Positions 12,636 to 24,369 of a DNA stretch of 64,000 nucleotides are shown here, one piece after another (positions within the stretch are counted from its first letter, which is position 1; each line of letters begins with the position of its first letter). A program made the position numbers and the translations under genes. This stretch comes from Siphonodentalium dalli (Eukaryota > Mollusca > Scaphopoda > Gadilida > Siphonodentaliidae): assembly GCA_032622095.1 (NCBI GenBank), contig CP136068.1, positions 114,157,546 to 114,221,545 on the forward strand, in the 5' to 3' direction. Below the pieces are notes generated by a model. The model was not told where the DNA came from, ran no database searches, and saw only the letters and a list, made by a program, of their open reading frames with translations.

Positions 12636-14403
12636 CTAGGGGGTTGCCCGTCACAAAATGACGGGTATGTAAATGTGCTTTGTTATTTTCTAGTGTTCGC
12701 TTTCATGGACACATGGAATGGTCATGCTTATCTTTTTTTGTTACTGGATGCACGTTGGAACACTTTATTTAACTAAAATTGTATTTCTACGCACCCAGTC
12801 TACATATGCGCATGGACATATTGAACGAAACAAAATCAGTATATTATTTAAATACTACTATGCACCGACTGAAACATACTCAATTCGGGAGCCTTCATTC
12901 GGGAGCTTGTTGCACATTTTGAACCTGTATTCCGCATGCCGCCTAATTATCATACACCTGCACTGTGCGATCCATTTGTATGAACACTTTTCAATAAAAT
13001 TGTATTTTTACCCCAACCCCATCTCCCCAACCCATGTATATGCATGCACATATGGAACGCAACAATCAAAATATTGTACTTTATATCTATACTGAAACAG
13101 GCTCAATTCTGGAGACTTTAATTGGCGGGGAGGGGTCTACAGTCCCTTTCTGCGCATCGCGCACATTATATTATCTTAAACTGCGCGAGCTTCGTGCACA
13201 TATATATAGGGAGCTTGCAGCACATTTTAAACGGACTCCCTTTGGAAGCTGTATTCAGCATGCAGCCTATAATGATCACACGCCCTGCACTGCGCGGCCC
13301 ATTTGTAGGAACACTTTATTTTAATAAAACTATATTTCTGCCCCCACCATCATCTCCCCAACCAACGTATATGCAGGCACATATGGAACACAACAATCAA
13401 GATATTTTACTTTATCTATAGGGCCTACTAACTGAAGCAGGCTCTATTCGGAACCTTTATTTGGCGGGGGGCCTGCAGCCCCTTGGTGAGATTCGCGCAC
13501 ATTATATGAATTTAAACTGCGTGCGCTTCGCGCACATTGTGATCTTTTAAGCATTTATTCTTTTATCAGATTTGCACTCAACCGAAATATTAAAAGAACA
13601 TTAATTAGCGTCGGCAGTATTGTTTACACCGCATGCCCTATTATTAGGCCTGTCCCGTGAATGTGATTTTTCTAACTGAGTTTGGCGAGTTCACTGTACC
13701 CACTGGCGGGAGGTCAGACTGTCCATTCGCCATCTTCCGTGTATACCGGTACTCATTCGATACCACACTCAATGCACAACTTTCGTATCAAAGACAGCAT
13801 TATTTACTTATGTTCAAACCCAACTGGCGAATTAAAATACCATATTAGCACCCATGCCCAACGACGAACGTTCGAGTCTTGACTCTGCACCCACTTCATC
13901 CACCCATTCCCAACGACGGTAGAACGTTCGAGTCTTGACTACACCCAACTATACATGCACTTCCGCGACAAAATCAACATTCGTTATCTAAATTCACAAT
14001 GAACCTGAACTGACACATTAATTTAGCGCTTATTTCCAACAACGCTTTGGTTGAGCGCATGGAAGTTTCGCCTACAATAGCAAAGCAAGTGTCGGTTTGC
14101 GTTCGACGTCAATGACGTCATTTGGACAAACGTCATAAGAAATAGTGTCTACTTGAGTGCAGATATTGCATTTGGGGACAATGTTAGATCTCAGGTTTGC
14201 TTGGACCAATCGGCGTGAAATTTGGTGAGTCACCTTTTATGCCACACTATAGTCCGTTGTACAAATTTGGGCCACATTGGATTCATGGTTAAAAAGTTAT
14301 AAACGCGCCAAAAGCGTGACCGAGTTATACACATACACACTCACAGATACACAGTTACACACACACACATACAGACGACGGGTTATATATATATATATAT
14401 AGA
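12636..14403 (-). mobile_element. Helitron-like family A, tandem unit 4 (outer 5' end)
   Basis: The outermost 5' end on the minus strand reads A|TC, a TATA run, then AACCCGTCG at 14404-14403, matching the Helitron A/T target preference. Right of it lies unrelated sequence. The left end is the CTAG hairpin at 12636-12660. With units 1-3 it forms a head-to-tail array of about 6.9 kb. Confidence 0.75.
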
Positions 14404-14453
14404 TGTTAGTCAAAATGACTAACTGTTCTTAGTCACTGGGAAGGTGAAATAGA

Positions 14454-14614
14454 CAGAACACAACGCGCATCTTAATCGAGAATCTCTTATCGAATGAGTT
14501 GCGAATGGCGCAAGGATATATTTCGCGAGAGCGTAGCTCGAGCGAAATGTAACTATGCGCCGCCCGCAACGAGTTCGATAAAAGATTCGAGATTATGACG
14601 CAAGTTGTGTTCTG
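14454..14614. repeat. 161-bp foldback (hairpin) element
   Basis: The left arm (CAGAACACAACGCGCATCTT...) and right arm (...GACGCAAGTTGTGTTCTG) are inverted copies of about 70 bp, with the centre near 'gagagcgtagctcgagcga'. It could extrude as a long hairpin. No coding is seen. Confidence 0.85.
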
Positions 14615-15059
14615 TATTTATTCTACACCGTTGTGTCATATAAATTAAATCCATTACTGTCACCATCATTGATACTAACACTACCTTTATTGTGATTTAA
14701 TTGTGATGAATAACCAGTAATTTTCTGGGCATCAACCGAATAGAATCGTTGACGTAATGTACGTCATCTTTCTTGGCGACAACGTCAACAAGAATAGTTC
14801 CGGCTTGTATTCCATTAGAGGTATACACTAATATGTATCCAATGGCTCGTGTTGTTGAATACATGTGCATCGCGTCGATGAGTGTGGAATAAAATGTAAT
14901 TTAGTGGAATTTTTGGGCAAATAATTCCAATAACCAACCAGATGATATATTATCCAGAAAGCAACGTGAATGTGTTCCTTATTCCATATTCCTTATTCGT
15001 CATAAATCAGATAATGACCGGAAGGACCCCACATTCGTTTTTATTTTTCAATTTCATTC

Positions 15060-15385
15060 AAAATTTGTTGAGTCGAGCTTGAAAAGGTGGGTCGAACGCT
15101 GCTCGGGTCGAAAACATTGGGATTTGGCCCAAAATGTTTGACTGGAGTAGCTATGGACGAAGTTGGGGGTCATTCCGGTCATTTTCGGCCCGAACAGCAC
15201 TCGGACCACTTTTGGACCTACTTTTGCAAACTCGACCCAACATTTTTTTCGGCCCAAAATGTTTGGCTGAGGTGGCTATGAACGATTCTGGAGTTATCCC
15301 GTTAATTTTCCGTCAATTTCCCGACTTTCCCTACTTTCAACCCATTTTTAAAGTTTCGACCCAATTTTTCGTCCCATGTCACTGA
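15060..15385. repeat. Short tandem repeat, about 125-bp unit
   Basis: The block 'gcccaaaatgtttg' plus 'gtagctatgga' or 'gtggctatgaa' occurs near 15126 and 15252, with 'ggcccgaacagca' between. The overlapping frames on both strands are products of the repeat. Confidence 0.5.
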
Positions 15386-15629
15386 GTACATTCACAGAGT
15401 CATTTTCCCCCAAATCCAATTTGTTTTCGACCCGATCAGCATGACAAGCTTTCAATAACGTCTGTAACACACACATTTTTCAATACTGGTCTGTTGAGAG
15501 GTATAATATTAGTTTGTGGTATAGCTTTGTTTAACTGGGGTTTCTTTTTCCGAGATGTCTGTGGTGTCTATGGAATAAGATCCGTCTTGTCAAAATAATA
15601 TAGCATTTTATGGGAGTGAAGTTCTGGTA

Positions 15630-16092
15630 TATGCGACCCGCCATATCAAATCCAGTCGTAAGTCGGGATTTTTTTTACCCTGTGCCAATGCATTCTCTTA
15701 TATATGCGAGTCGACCATAGGTCGCCTCTCATATATAAGAGAATGCATTGGCCTAACAATTTTTTACAATTTTAATAATTTTTTCTTGCATTCTTTAACA
15801 ATTTTATAATTTCACCCATACAGATCCCCAGACAAACATGAGCAGACGACACTCTTCTATATGCTTCTATATATGTGTGGGGCTCCCTGCAGGATAATGG
15901 ATGTTTTTTATTTTATGTCCTAAAAATTGTAAGAAACATTTATTTAAAAAAAATGATAAAAAATTGTTAGGCAAATGCATTCTTTTATATATGCGAGGTG
16001 ACCTATGGTCGACTCGCATATATAAGAGAATGCATTGGCACAGGGTAAAACAATCCCGACTTACGACTGGATTTGACATGGCGGGTCACATA
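15630..16092. mobile_element. Foldback element family H1, intact copy with palindromic terminal repeats
   Basis: Outer inverted ends begin GACCCGCCATATCAAATCCA (15635) and its inverse ends at 16087. Each arm also holds a self-complementary 67-bp block (15685-15751 and 15971-16038), running CCAATGCATTCTC...GAGAATGCATTGG around a GTCGACC/GGTCGCC core. The result is a palindrome inside each arm of a larger inverted repeat. The roughly 200-bp centre holds no coding. Truncated or shortened relatives lie at 19.4, 35.5, 48.0, 54.8 and 56.2 kb. Confidence 0.85.
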
Positions 16093-16734
16093 TATGCTAT
16101 TGTATCCCTCCATCACATTCGTTCAATTACATATCTTAAGTGAGCGTTCAGACGACCAAGATTTAATCGTAAGTGGAAAGTTTTCCGACTTTGGGAGTAA
16201 CCGATAGTTGGACTGCGCATGCTCACAACAAGATCGCGAGTGAAATATAAATATATCAAGCACTGTTTGTTTATAGATGCGAAATCGTGGCGTATCCTCT
16301 GTTACCTCTACTTGCGACGGAATCGCGAGTCGTGTGTACGTACACACCGTAGATGGAAAGATCGTAGAGTAGTCAATCACATTACAAGGTTAACCATGGC
16401 TAACGAAGAACCAACGATATCCTCGTCTGAACAAACTATCTACGGCTTTGGAATTTATTTGCATTTAAATGTCCACGTATTTTCCATTTAATGTCTAGAT
16501 TTACGGCATATTAAGGATCACGTAAATGTCCATAAATTTGAAATATACGTGGCATTTACGGACCGTATTCTTCCACATTTAAAATGGCTTTTCTGGCTAT
16601 GTTCAGATTATCTGAACACCCCGAAAAAATACAACTTTCGAACAAATAAAGGTATTTGTTATTAACAGCATCAGTTTGCCCTAGCAGCATCATGGCAATT
16701 CAACTTGACCAGGGATGATAATGTTTTATTTTAG
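16093..16734. other. Presumed intron or upstream DNA of the SLC22-like gene
   Basis: No exon can be identified here. An ATG with a good context (ACCATGG at 16394-16400) opens a short frame ending at 16491. It resembles no transporter N-terminus, and I do not annotate it as coding. Confidence 0.4.
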
Positions 16735-16852
16735 ATTCCGTCGTTGTAGACAGAACAATGGTGGCGTGTGTTATTCTTGCCAAAGGTATGATCGAGGTCG
16801 TCTGGAATGGGGCAGCCGTCCTCGAGTCAGAATTATTCCCGACCGTCATAAG
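16735..16852 (+). CDS. SLC22-like organic ion transporter, exon with TM10-TM11 region
   Basis: The exon lies between TTTTAG and GTAACA, entering in phase 1 and leaving in phase 2. It encodes a hydrophobic helix (VACVILAKGMIEVVWNGA) followed by ESELFPTVIR. The sequence LxxGK...E(L/Y)FPTxxR is the hallmark of the loop before TM11 in SLC22 organic cation/anion transporters of the major facilitator superfamily, which move organic ions and zwitterions across the plasma membrane. The splice to the next exon makes R-S-I-A-F-G, as expected for the family. A normal protein is about 550 residues, and only about the last 155 are in this window. Substrate cannot be inferred. Confidence 0.85.
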
Positions 16853-17278
16853 GTAACAACGGACACCGTTCACATAATGAACTACTACTAATAAGAATTT
16901 CGAATTCCTCTATCAGTTGTCGTTTCTCCATATCCGTAGTTACGATAACGGTTTCGAGTTTTTAAACAAAATGCTCAAATACATCATATAGTAATAAATT
17001 CGAGGTCGCTTCTCTGGTCCTTAATATGGGAGTTGACATTTATTAGGGATTTGGGAAAGACCCGGGAGGATTTTTGGAAGGAGTGTTCTTCTCCCCCACA
17101 ACCATACCCTACAACCCACTTTGGAAATGTTATATGGGGATTGTAAATGGTAAGACATTTAAACAATACATGGGATACATTTGACATAAATTGTTGTGTT
17201 CTATTTCTTTGTTTTCTTTTTCTGTCTGTATTTTTATGTTGCTGTTGGTACTGTTTGGATGTGGCCTCAAGATGTTCT

Positions 17279-17593
17279 ATTTGTTGTTGTTCTAGTTGTT
17301 GTTGTGCTAGTTGTTGTTGTTCTTGTTGTTGTTCTAGTTGTTGTTATATCTTGTTGTTGTTCTAGTTGTTGGTGTTGTTGTTCTAGTTGTTTTGTTGTTG
17401 GTGTTGTTGTTGTTCTAGTTGTTGTTGTTCTAGTTGTTGTTTTATTGTTCTTGTTGTTCTTGTTGTTCTTCGTGTTGTTGTTATTGTTGTTCTTGTTGTT
17501 GTTATTGTTGTTGTTATTATTGTTGTTGTTATTGTTGTTGTTTTGTTGTCGTCGTTGTTGTTGTTTGTGTTGTTGTTGTCATTATTATTATGT
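17279..17593. repeat. GTT/TTG trinucleotide microsatellite in an SLC22-like intron
   Basis: A run of about 315 bp of (TTG)n, interrupted by TTCTAG and TTATTG variants. Overlapping frames encode only Val, Leu or Cys strings and are artefacts of the repeat. Confidence 0.95.
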
Positions 17594-17917
17594 TCAATGA
17601 TTCCATATAAACAACGTTGCGATATTCACAGTGAACATCATTCAAATAGGCATTATCCTGTTTCGGGTTTGTGCTGTCGTATATGTTCTGGTTTGTGCTG
17701 TCGGATATGTTCTTGTTCTCAAAGGGAAGAGTTTCCATTCCATCATACTCAAAGGTTTCATGACATAAGTTTTGGCTGGATGTGATTTCAATGCATATAT
17801 TAATAATCATATACTCTTTTATAATTATGTACCTGTTAGATGTGTTTTTAAATTTATATATATCACAAACCGTATACTTTATTGAGATAAAAGATTTGAA
17901 ATTAAAATGATTTTCAG

Positions 17918-17990
17918 GTCGATTGCATTTGGCGTTTGTAATACCTGCGCTCGATTTGGTGGAATTTTAGGACCAGTTTTACTTTACTTG
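17918..17990 (+). CDS. SLC22-like organic ion transporter, exon with TM11
   Basis: A 73-base exon between TTTCAG and GTAAGT (an optimal donor), entering in phase 2 and leaving in phase 0. It reads SIAFGVCNTCARFGGILGPV then LLYL. The motif R(S/N)xxxGxxxxxxRxGGIxxP is the TM11 signature of SLC22 proteins. Both phases match the neighbouring exons at 16852 and 25040, which is strong evidence that the exons belong together. The next exon is about 7 kb away across a repeat-rich intron. Confidence 0.87.
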
Positions 17991-18775
17991 GTAAGTGCTC
18001 TACGGCAGATTATATACAACCTATACATTATATACGGAAATATATTTTTCTCATTCATTCGTGTACACTGAAATAATTAGAGATATTATATACCTACATA
18101 CGTATTATACCAACATAGGTTGGTGGCGGAATAATATAATATGAATGTAAACACGCAGGGACGCAGTTATAGGGTATCCGTTATAGGGGGCATTGAATAT
18201 GCAACTGCACCCATCCCTTCTGAAATCAGTCCAGAAGTTTCCATCTTTAAACACATTATCTCAATATTCGTAAATGTTGAAAAGTTCCACCCTAACAAAT
18301 AATACCCCTATAATTAGAAGTTTACAACGGATGGACATTTCACTGCAACAAAATTTATATAAATTAGGAAAATAATCGTTCTTCTCTTAAAGATGCATTC
18401 ATTTTATCAGGTTATTTTTTACGATACCCATTTTAATCTTAATTTATTACACTCCTATGCGCGATTTCAATTTGAAAACGCCGCTAATTAAAAATGGTAA
18501 TGTCACTGGTGAATTATGTCATTTCCCGTTACGTTATTGACGTTACGTCATTTACAGATCTTGACTGAAATTTAGGTGGTTAATCTTTCTCCACATCGGG
18601 AATTTTATGCATTAAATCTGTGTGTTTTAATCATATTTGGCGAACCAAATTGATGCAGAAGTGTAATAAATAGAGTAATCAATTAGTTCCGACAATTACG
18701 TTACATAATTCATTCGAGTGAGAGACGTTTTGGTAAGAAACTCGTGCGCTACCGCGCACTCGTTTCGTACCGACG

Positions 18776-19262
18776 TCTCTTACACATACTGTGTGTGTGG
18801 ACTTGGTGGAGGTTTGGGGCCTCTCTTACACATAATGTGTGTGGGGGCTTGGTGGAGGTTTTGGGCCTCTCTTACCCATACTGTGTGGGGGCTTGGTGGA
18901 GATTTTTGGGCCGCTCTTACACATACGGTGTGGGGAGGCTTGGTTGAGGTTTTGGGCCGCTCTTACCCGTACTGTGCGGGGGCTTGGTTGAGATTTGTTC
19001 CCGCTCTTATCCATACTGTGCGGGGGCTTGTTTGAGATTTTGGGCCGCTCTTACACATACTATATGCGTGGGAGGGGGCTTGGTGGAGGTTTTGGGCCGC
19101 TCTTACCCATACTGTGCGGTGGCTTAGTTGAGATTTTGGGCCGCTCTTACACATACTGTGGGTGGTGACTTGGTGGAGGTTTTGGGCCGCTCTTACACAT
19201 ACTGTGCTTGTGGGGGGGGGGGGGCTTGGTGGAGGTTTTCGGCGGATTTGGGAAGCTTTTGG
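18776..19262. repeat. G-rich minisatellite, about 45-bp unit, ten copies
   Basis: The unit reads approximately CGCTCTTACACATACTGTG, then a G-rich run, then CTTGGTGGAGGTTTTGGGC. Copies differ by point changes and by the length of the G run. The open frames on both strands (Gly/Trp-rich or Ser/Pro-rich) are by-products. Confidence 0.92.
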
Positions 19263-19436
19263 GCCGCCCTTTAAAAAACATTTCTCCGCTACTTGTGAGG
19301 TGCGTCTAATTAAACAAAAATGTTTATATATTTTTTTAATTCTGAATATCTACGTTATTTAGTCAATATATTAGTCATTCCAAAAGGAAGTATATTTTTA
19401 GTGGATAGTTGGCTTTGGTTAACCCTTTACCCAACA

Positions 19437-19632
19437 GAAGGGCCCTGTGCCAATGCATTCTCTTATATATGCGAGTCGACCATAGGTCGCCTCGCATATA
19501 TAAGAGAATGCATTGGCTTAACACATTAAAAATTATAAAATTGTTAAAGAATTTAGGCCAATGCATTCTCTTATATATGCGAGGCGACCTATGGTCGACT
19601 CGCATATATAAGAGAATGCATTGGCACAGGGC
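19437..19632. mobile_element. Foldback family H1, short internal-deletion copy
   Basis: Two 67-bp palindromes (19450-19516 and 19558-19623) in inverted orientation are separated by only about 40 bp and flanked by CCCTGTG and CACAGGG. It lacks the outer GACCCGCC ends and most of the centre found in the 15.6-kb copy. Confidence 0.85.
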
Positions 19633-20640
19633 ATAATTGTAACTATCACAATGTGGTCAAGGAGCCGGTTCCAATGATATCCATATTTGTATGGTTCTAT
19701 TGAGACAGACCGAAGTTATTTTAGGCTGTTGAAGCTTTATTTGGCCGGTTTTGGCCGGTTTGTTGGGTAAAGTGTTAACCCAATTCCGATTAAATAAGGA
19801 TACTCATTTTGAAATATAATTTTATCATTGCATGGCACTTGTTACTCAGATTGAATGTGCAACGCCATCTAATCATGAAACCTGATTAGATATTGTTCAA
19901 TATCACACGAAACCCCTATTATATCATTGCAAGCCATTAAATAGCTCCTTATATCTCACTATATAGTGACGAATATACGCGTGCTGCCCGGGATACATAG
20001 CATCGCGCCAACGAAATTACCGTGCGGATTAATACAATTTCGAAAAGCCGCGGGTGATACCAACATCAGACATTGCAAAATGATTGCTTTGTTCATTAAA
20101 GTTAAATTCTTGTCCAACTTCGTTGTACTAACGAATATAGACACACAAAAAAGAGGCAAATTGGGGGATCTATATATCACCAGCCAGAGCGCTCAATACT
20201 GCCGTATACGGTTTTGAAGCGTCTCAGCCAACGCCGTGAGTGTATGCATTTTGCAGGCATTTTCAGCTCCTTTTAAAGATTTCGATTTGTTAAAAAGGAA
20301 TTTTTATGTTATATACAATATCTTCAACTCATTATGTTGGGATATAATATTTTATGAAACTCGTTTGATATATTTGATTCACAACTCGTCTACGACTCCC
20401 AGACATAATTCGTTGGAGATCCTTTATATATTTAATCGTTTTATATTACCACTTTATATGGAATTCTCTAGACCATTGGTAGCCTTTTTCGGGGCGTTCC
20501 AAATAGCGTATTGTTTAATGATACACAGCTAATATTGAATATAAATATGTTTATTATATAATATGATAATATATTGACTATAATATTAATATACTTGGCT
20601 TATATGAGGACCAAAACAGCTGGCTTCGCTCTATCTAAAT

Positions 20641-20740
20641 CACGAGTTTAATTAAACGATTGTGTTACATGTAAGTACGATCTAAGAATGGTTAATGGCA
20701 ATTAACGTGTCAATGTTACATGTGACCAATTAAACTCGCG
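20641..20740. repeat. Small inverted repeat, about 100 bp
   Basis: Ends 'acgagtttaatt' and 'aattaaactcg' are inverse copies, with internal 'ttacatgt' on both sides. It could be a tiny foldback element. Confidence 0.5.
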
Positions 20741-20876
20741 TCGCAACTAGCATCTTAAAAGTCTTAAATGTACCTTTAATTGCTTACTAAAGTGTAGCAA
20801 TTAGACTCACGTGACATTAATTAATAAGATGGAAATGTTTTTGGGGATCGAATACATAATTGTATCACCCCCGTAT

Positions 20877-21310
20877 CCATTACTTGGCGGCGCAAGAGAA
20901 CGCCGTTGGCCTTACAAAGCGGAGAGCATCCTTAAGAGCGCCGACGTCGGAGACGCAGACGCTGGTGGGCCCTGGTAGGCACCCATTACTTGGCGGCGCA
21001 AGAGAACGCCGTTGGCCTTACGAAGCGGAGAGCATCCGTAAGATCGCCGACGACGGAGACACAGACGCTGGTGGGCCCTGGTAGGTACCCATTACTTGGC
21101 GGCCCAAGACAACGTGGTTGACCTTACGAAGCGGAGAGCATCCGTAAGCCTGGTGGAGGGTAGGCCTTACAAAGCGGAGAGCATCCGTAAGAGCGCCGAC
21201 GATGGAGACGCAGACACTGGTGGGCCCTGGTAGGTACCCATTACTTGGCGGTCCAAGAAAACGTGGTTGACCTTACGAAGCGGAGAGCATCCGTAAGCAT
21301 GGTGACGTCG
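20877..21310. repeat. GC-rich tandem repeat, 106-bp unit
   Basis: TACTTGGCGG recurs at 20881, 20987, 21093 and 21242. Spacing is 106, 106 and 149 bp, the last interval carrying an extra copy of the 'gcggagagcatccgtaag' part. It is GC-rich against AT-rich flanks. Confidence 0.9.
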
Positions 21311-21329
21311 GAAGACACAATCTCCGGAG

Positions 21330-21745
21330 AACGCTAGCAAGATGTGGACATGAAAAGCAGTCTGTTGTCATGCAGTTGTCCACTTGTTTTTCGTGTAACA
21401 TATACATGTCCTCGGTGACATGTTTGTGGAGCGGAATTGTGGCCGAGAACACATGTGCGTGATGGAAGACGTGGTCAGTGGCGGTGTGGACCTGAAATGC
21501 AGTCTGTTGTCATGCATTTGTCCAGTTAGTTGTTCTCGGTGAAGATATATGTCCGCGGTGACATGGTTGCAGAGCAGAATGGCACCCGAGAACACGTGTG
21601 CGTGATGGAAGATATGGTTAATGGCGGTGTGGACTTGAAATGCAGTCTGTTGTCATGCAGTTGTCCATTGTTGTTCGCGGCTTAGATACATGTCCTCGAT
21701 AAATGGCGTTGCGGAGCGGAAGCAAATATCGTGACATAAGAGCAT
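21330..21745. repeat. Tandem repeat, about 142-bp unit, nearly three copies
   Basis: 'gcagtctgttgtcatgcag' and 'gagaacac.tgtgcgtgatgg' recur at about 142-143-bp spacing (for example 21346, 21488, 21631). It abuts the 106-bp array, so two unrelated satellites sit side by side. Confidence 0.85.
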
Positions 21746-22500
21746 AATTATAAAGGAAGGGGCCGTGATTATCATTTATCGGATGAATCCCTAGACCAAA
21801 AAACGGAGGGAAGCCAGCCATATGATCCTCCATCTACCCGAGGAACATGTCAAGCTATTCATGGACGGATCGTGTTCGCTCTAATTACCCATGTTGACAA
21901 TACAGGTTATCAAATAAAATACAAGTGGGTAATAGTAACAACAGTACATATATGAAGCATATACCTTCATCAACAAGAAAACCAAAAGACAAAACGACAT
22001 ATAACAATAGCGTAATACATGGATCGACATCAGACCATGTGGACAGGGAAGTGTCTTAGAAAGGAGTTAGCCGAGTAAAACTCATTATAAGACAACAATT
22101 GCGAGGTGTGTACATCAAACGTCTCGCATTGATATGTACCAATGTAATGCGTTCCCACGAGAAATGTAATTATGTGATGCCAGGAGTGAGGAGGGGTGGC
22201 GGTGGGAAAATGAAACTTTCTCACACAAAAGGTAACAATCAAACTGACGCGGGTACGAGTTTACTATGAAGTGATGCGGGAAGAATATAAGCGAACCACA
22301 TGGTAGACTTCTCACAGAAACGCGATCCCCGCTGGCACATAATTAGGACGATAATTCAAAGAGATAAGGAACGCTGTTTGGGAGGCAAATGGTCTTCCCG
22401 TGTGGGAACCGTGCATGTCCTTAGGCGATCTGGGTGATTATGTTAGCTCTGTAACATAAAACTCCGAAAGTTACATGTTCTTTCACCAATTACCAAAACA

Positions 22501-22554
22501 CCGGGCCGTGTGCCGATAATGAAAAGCTCTGTTCATTATCGCTCCGCGGCCCGG
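22501..22554. repeat. Two-part hairpin
   Basis: CCGGGCCG (22501-22508) pairs with CGGCCCGG (22547-22554), and GATAATGAA (22515) pairs with TTCATTATC (22532). Together they give a 54-bp stem-loop with one internal bulge. Confidence 0.7.
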
Positions 22555-24369
22555 CAAATGACCGGAAGTTAGATCTCGTTTATTATCACGCGAGATATGT
22601 CTCTTCAACATCCGACTTACCGTGTTTTTTAAGAAAATAATGAAAAGATGTACCATATTTTCCCAACACGGCAGTGCTTCTATGAATGGAAATCACGATA
22701 TATGGCTGAATTATTGTCCCAAGCGTAAGTGTGCATAAATAACTTTCTCAATACCAAATTTGCAGGAACGTATGCCGGGGTGTGGGTGGCCCGAGGGGCA
22801 AAAAAACGCGTTTTTTACAAAAGACATTTTGTGCTCATATTTTGTAACAGTTTAACACATATTATTATAATGTATAACTGCAAAAACACCATATTTATGT
22901 TACTGGGACCTCATGTGGGCCTCAGCGGAGATGATATTAAGCTATGGCATGTTATATATGGGACGGGGGTGAAAATATTCCTTCGCGACTACCTTGGGGA
23001 AAAAAGATTCTAGAAATGTAAAACTGAAATAAATAAACTTGTCCTGATGTAACTAAACCTAGACCATTGTGCGCACGAAAAAAGAGCGAGCAACTGTCTC
23101 AAACATTAATGTGACTATCAATGGCTAGAAAATAACTGTCATCAGTGCATCAAGCCAATCAGTGAATTATTTGCATGTCTGGCATGATCTCCCACAAGAC
23201 ATGTTAGAAGTATCCAAGTCTGGTATAGTGCTGTGACTGCTTTTCATCTATATAAATGTGTAAATAAGCGAGTAGGATCTGTCTGGTTTTTCTCACAGAC
23301 CCCTGGACCGAATTCAACCAAATTTGGTGTGGTGACCCGGGGTACCCTGGCGGATGTTATAACGGTGTTATATCTATATTTTCACAATGTTGAATGAAAA
23401 AAAAATAAAATTGGTTTTGTTAAATTGAGCAAGGAGTTCAATCCAAAACAATATATATAAATCAACCTCTCATCGTTTGTCACTGGTCTTCAATGCTGGT
23501 TTTTCTCTCCTATTTTCGAGAATCCGTGTCAGCTGACAAGTCTGAATGAACATCCACTCGCATCAAGTATCATGGCTGGGGCATGTACATTTCACGACAG
23601 CACAATTCACATGTACTACAAATGCTTGTTAAATTACATGTATATATAGTGTTAAAGTTTAATTGAGTCAGTGTTCAAATTATATTAAATTTAAATGTTC
23701 TTGGAAATATCTCTCTCTTAATCTACTTCATTATTCCAGTGGCATTGAAATTGAATCCTCAATTGGGTCAAATGGCCTAATCTGTGGTAATAGTAGTAAT
23801 AACATGATCGTACCGGCATTATAATTTATTGACGGCCCTATGGAATGAATAGAATAGAATAGAATAATGTGTTAATCATAACGACTATTACAGCAGAGTA
23901 ATCATACATAATAACGATAATAAATTAATAACATAAGACAAAATATGATTGGGTTGATTGGTCAATAGGAAATGAAAGGTTAAATATTTGCCCGATCTTC
24001 TTGTGCTTAAGGTAAGGACCTTTGCATTCGACAATCAAGCTATTATATAGCGACTTTAAGTCGAGATGCACATGAGAATTAGAACACACAGTCTAAGGTG
24101 ATATACTGATGGATTAGATGTACTGCGAAATATAGTAACTGTACATGTATGTTGTATATAGTATAAAGGGGACCTTATCTGAAAGTGCTAGATAACTGGG
24201 GAGCCCTTGCTCAACTGAATTAAAATCAAATGAGGTGTTGTGAAATTGTGCTAATGGTTTCGAACAAAATGTAATGTTACATAATTTATATAGAACTGAA
24301 TTGTACGGTTACATATATGAAACAATATAGTAATAGGTCCGTCCGTATATGCTGGATAGCTAAGTATTA

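Noticed and set aside
7575-13421. Repeated plus-strand frames of about 90-125 codons that look like a paralogous protein family
   Set aside because: They lie in the Helitron-like array and include CA runs and sub-repeats. Frames shift between copies and no domain is visible.
16396-16491. ATG with strong Kozak context as first exon of the SLC22-like gene
   Set aside because: The short product does not resemble an SLC22 N-terminus, and the next exon encodes the TM10-TM11 region, so many exons would be missing.
17196-17600. Long plus-strand frame rich in Val, Leu and Cys, resembling a membrane protein
   Set aside because: It is a direct translation of the TTG/GTT microsatellite. All three frames stay open for the same reason.
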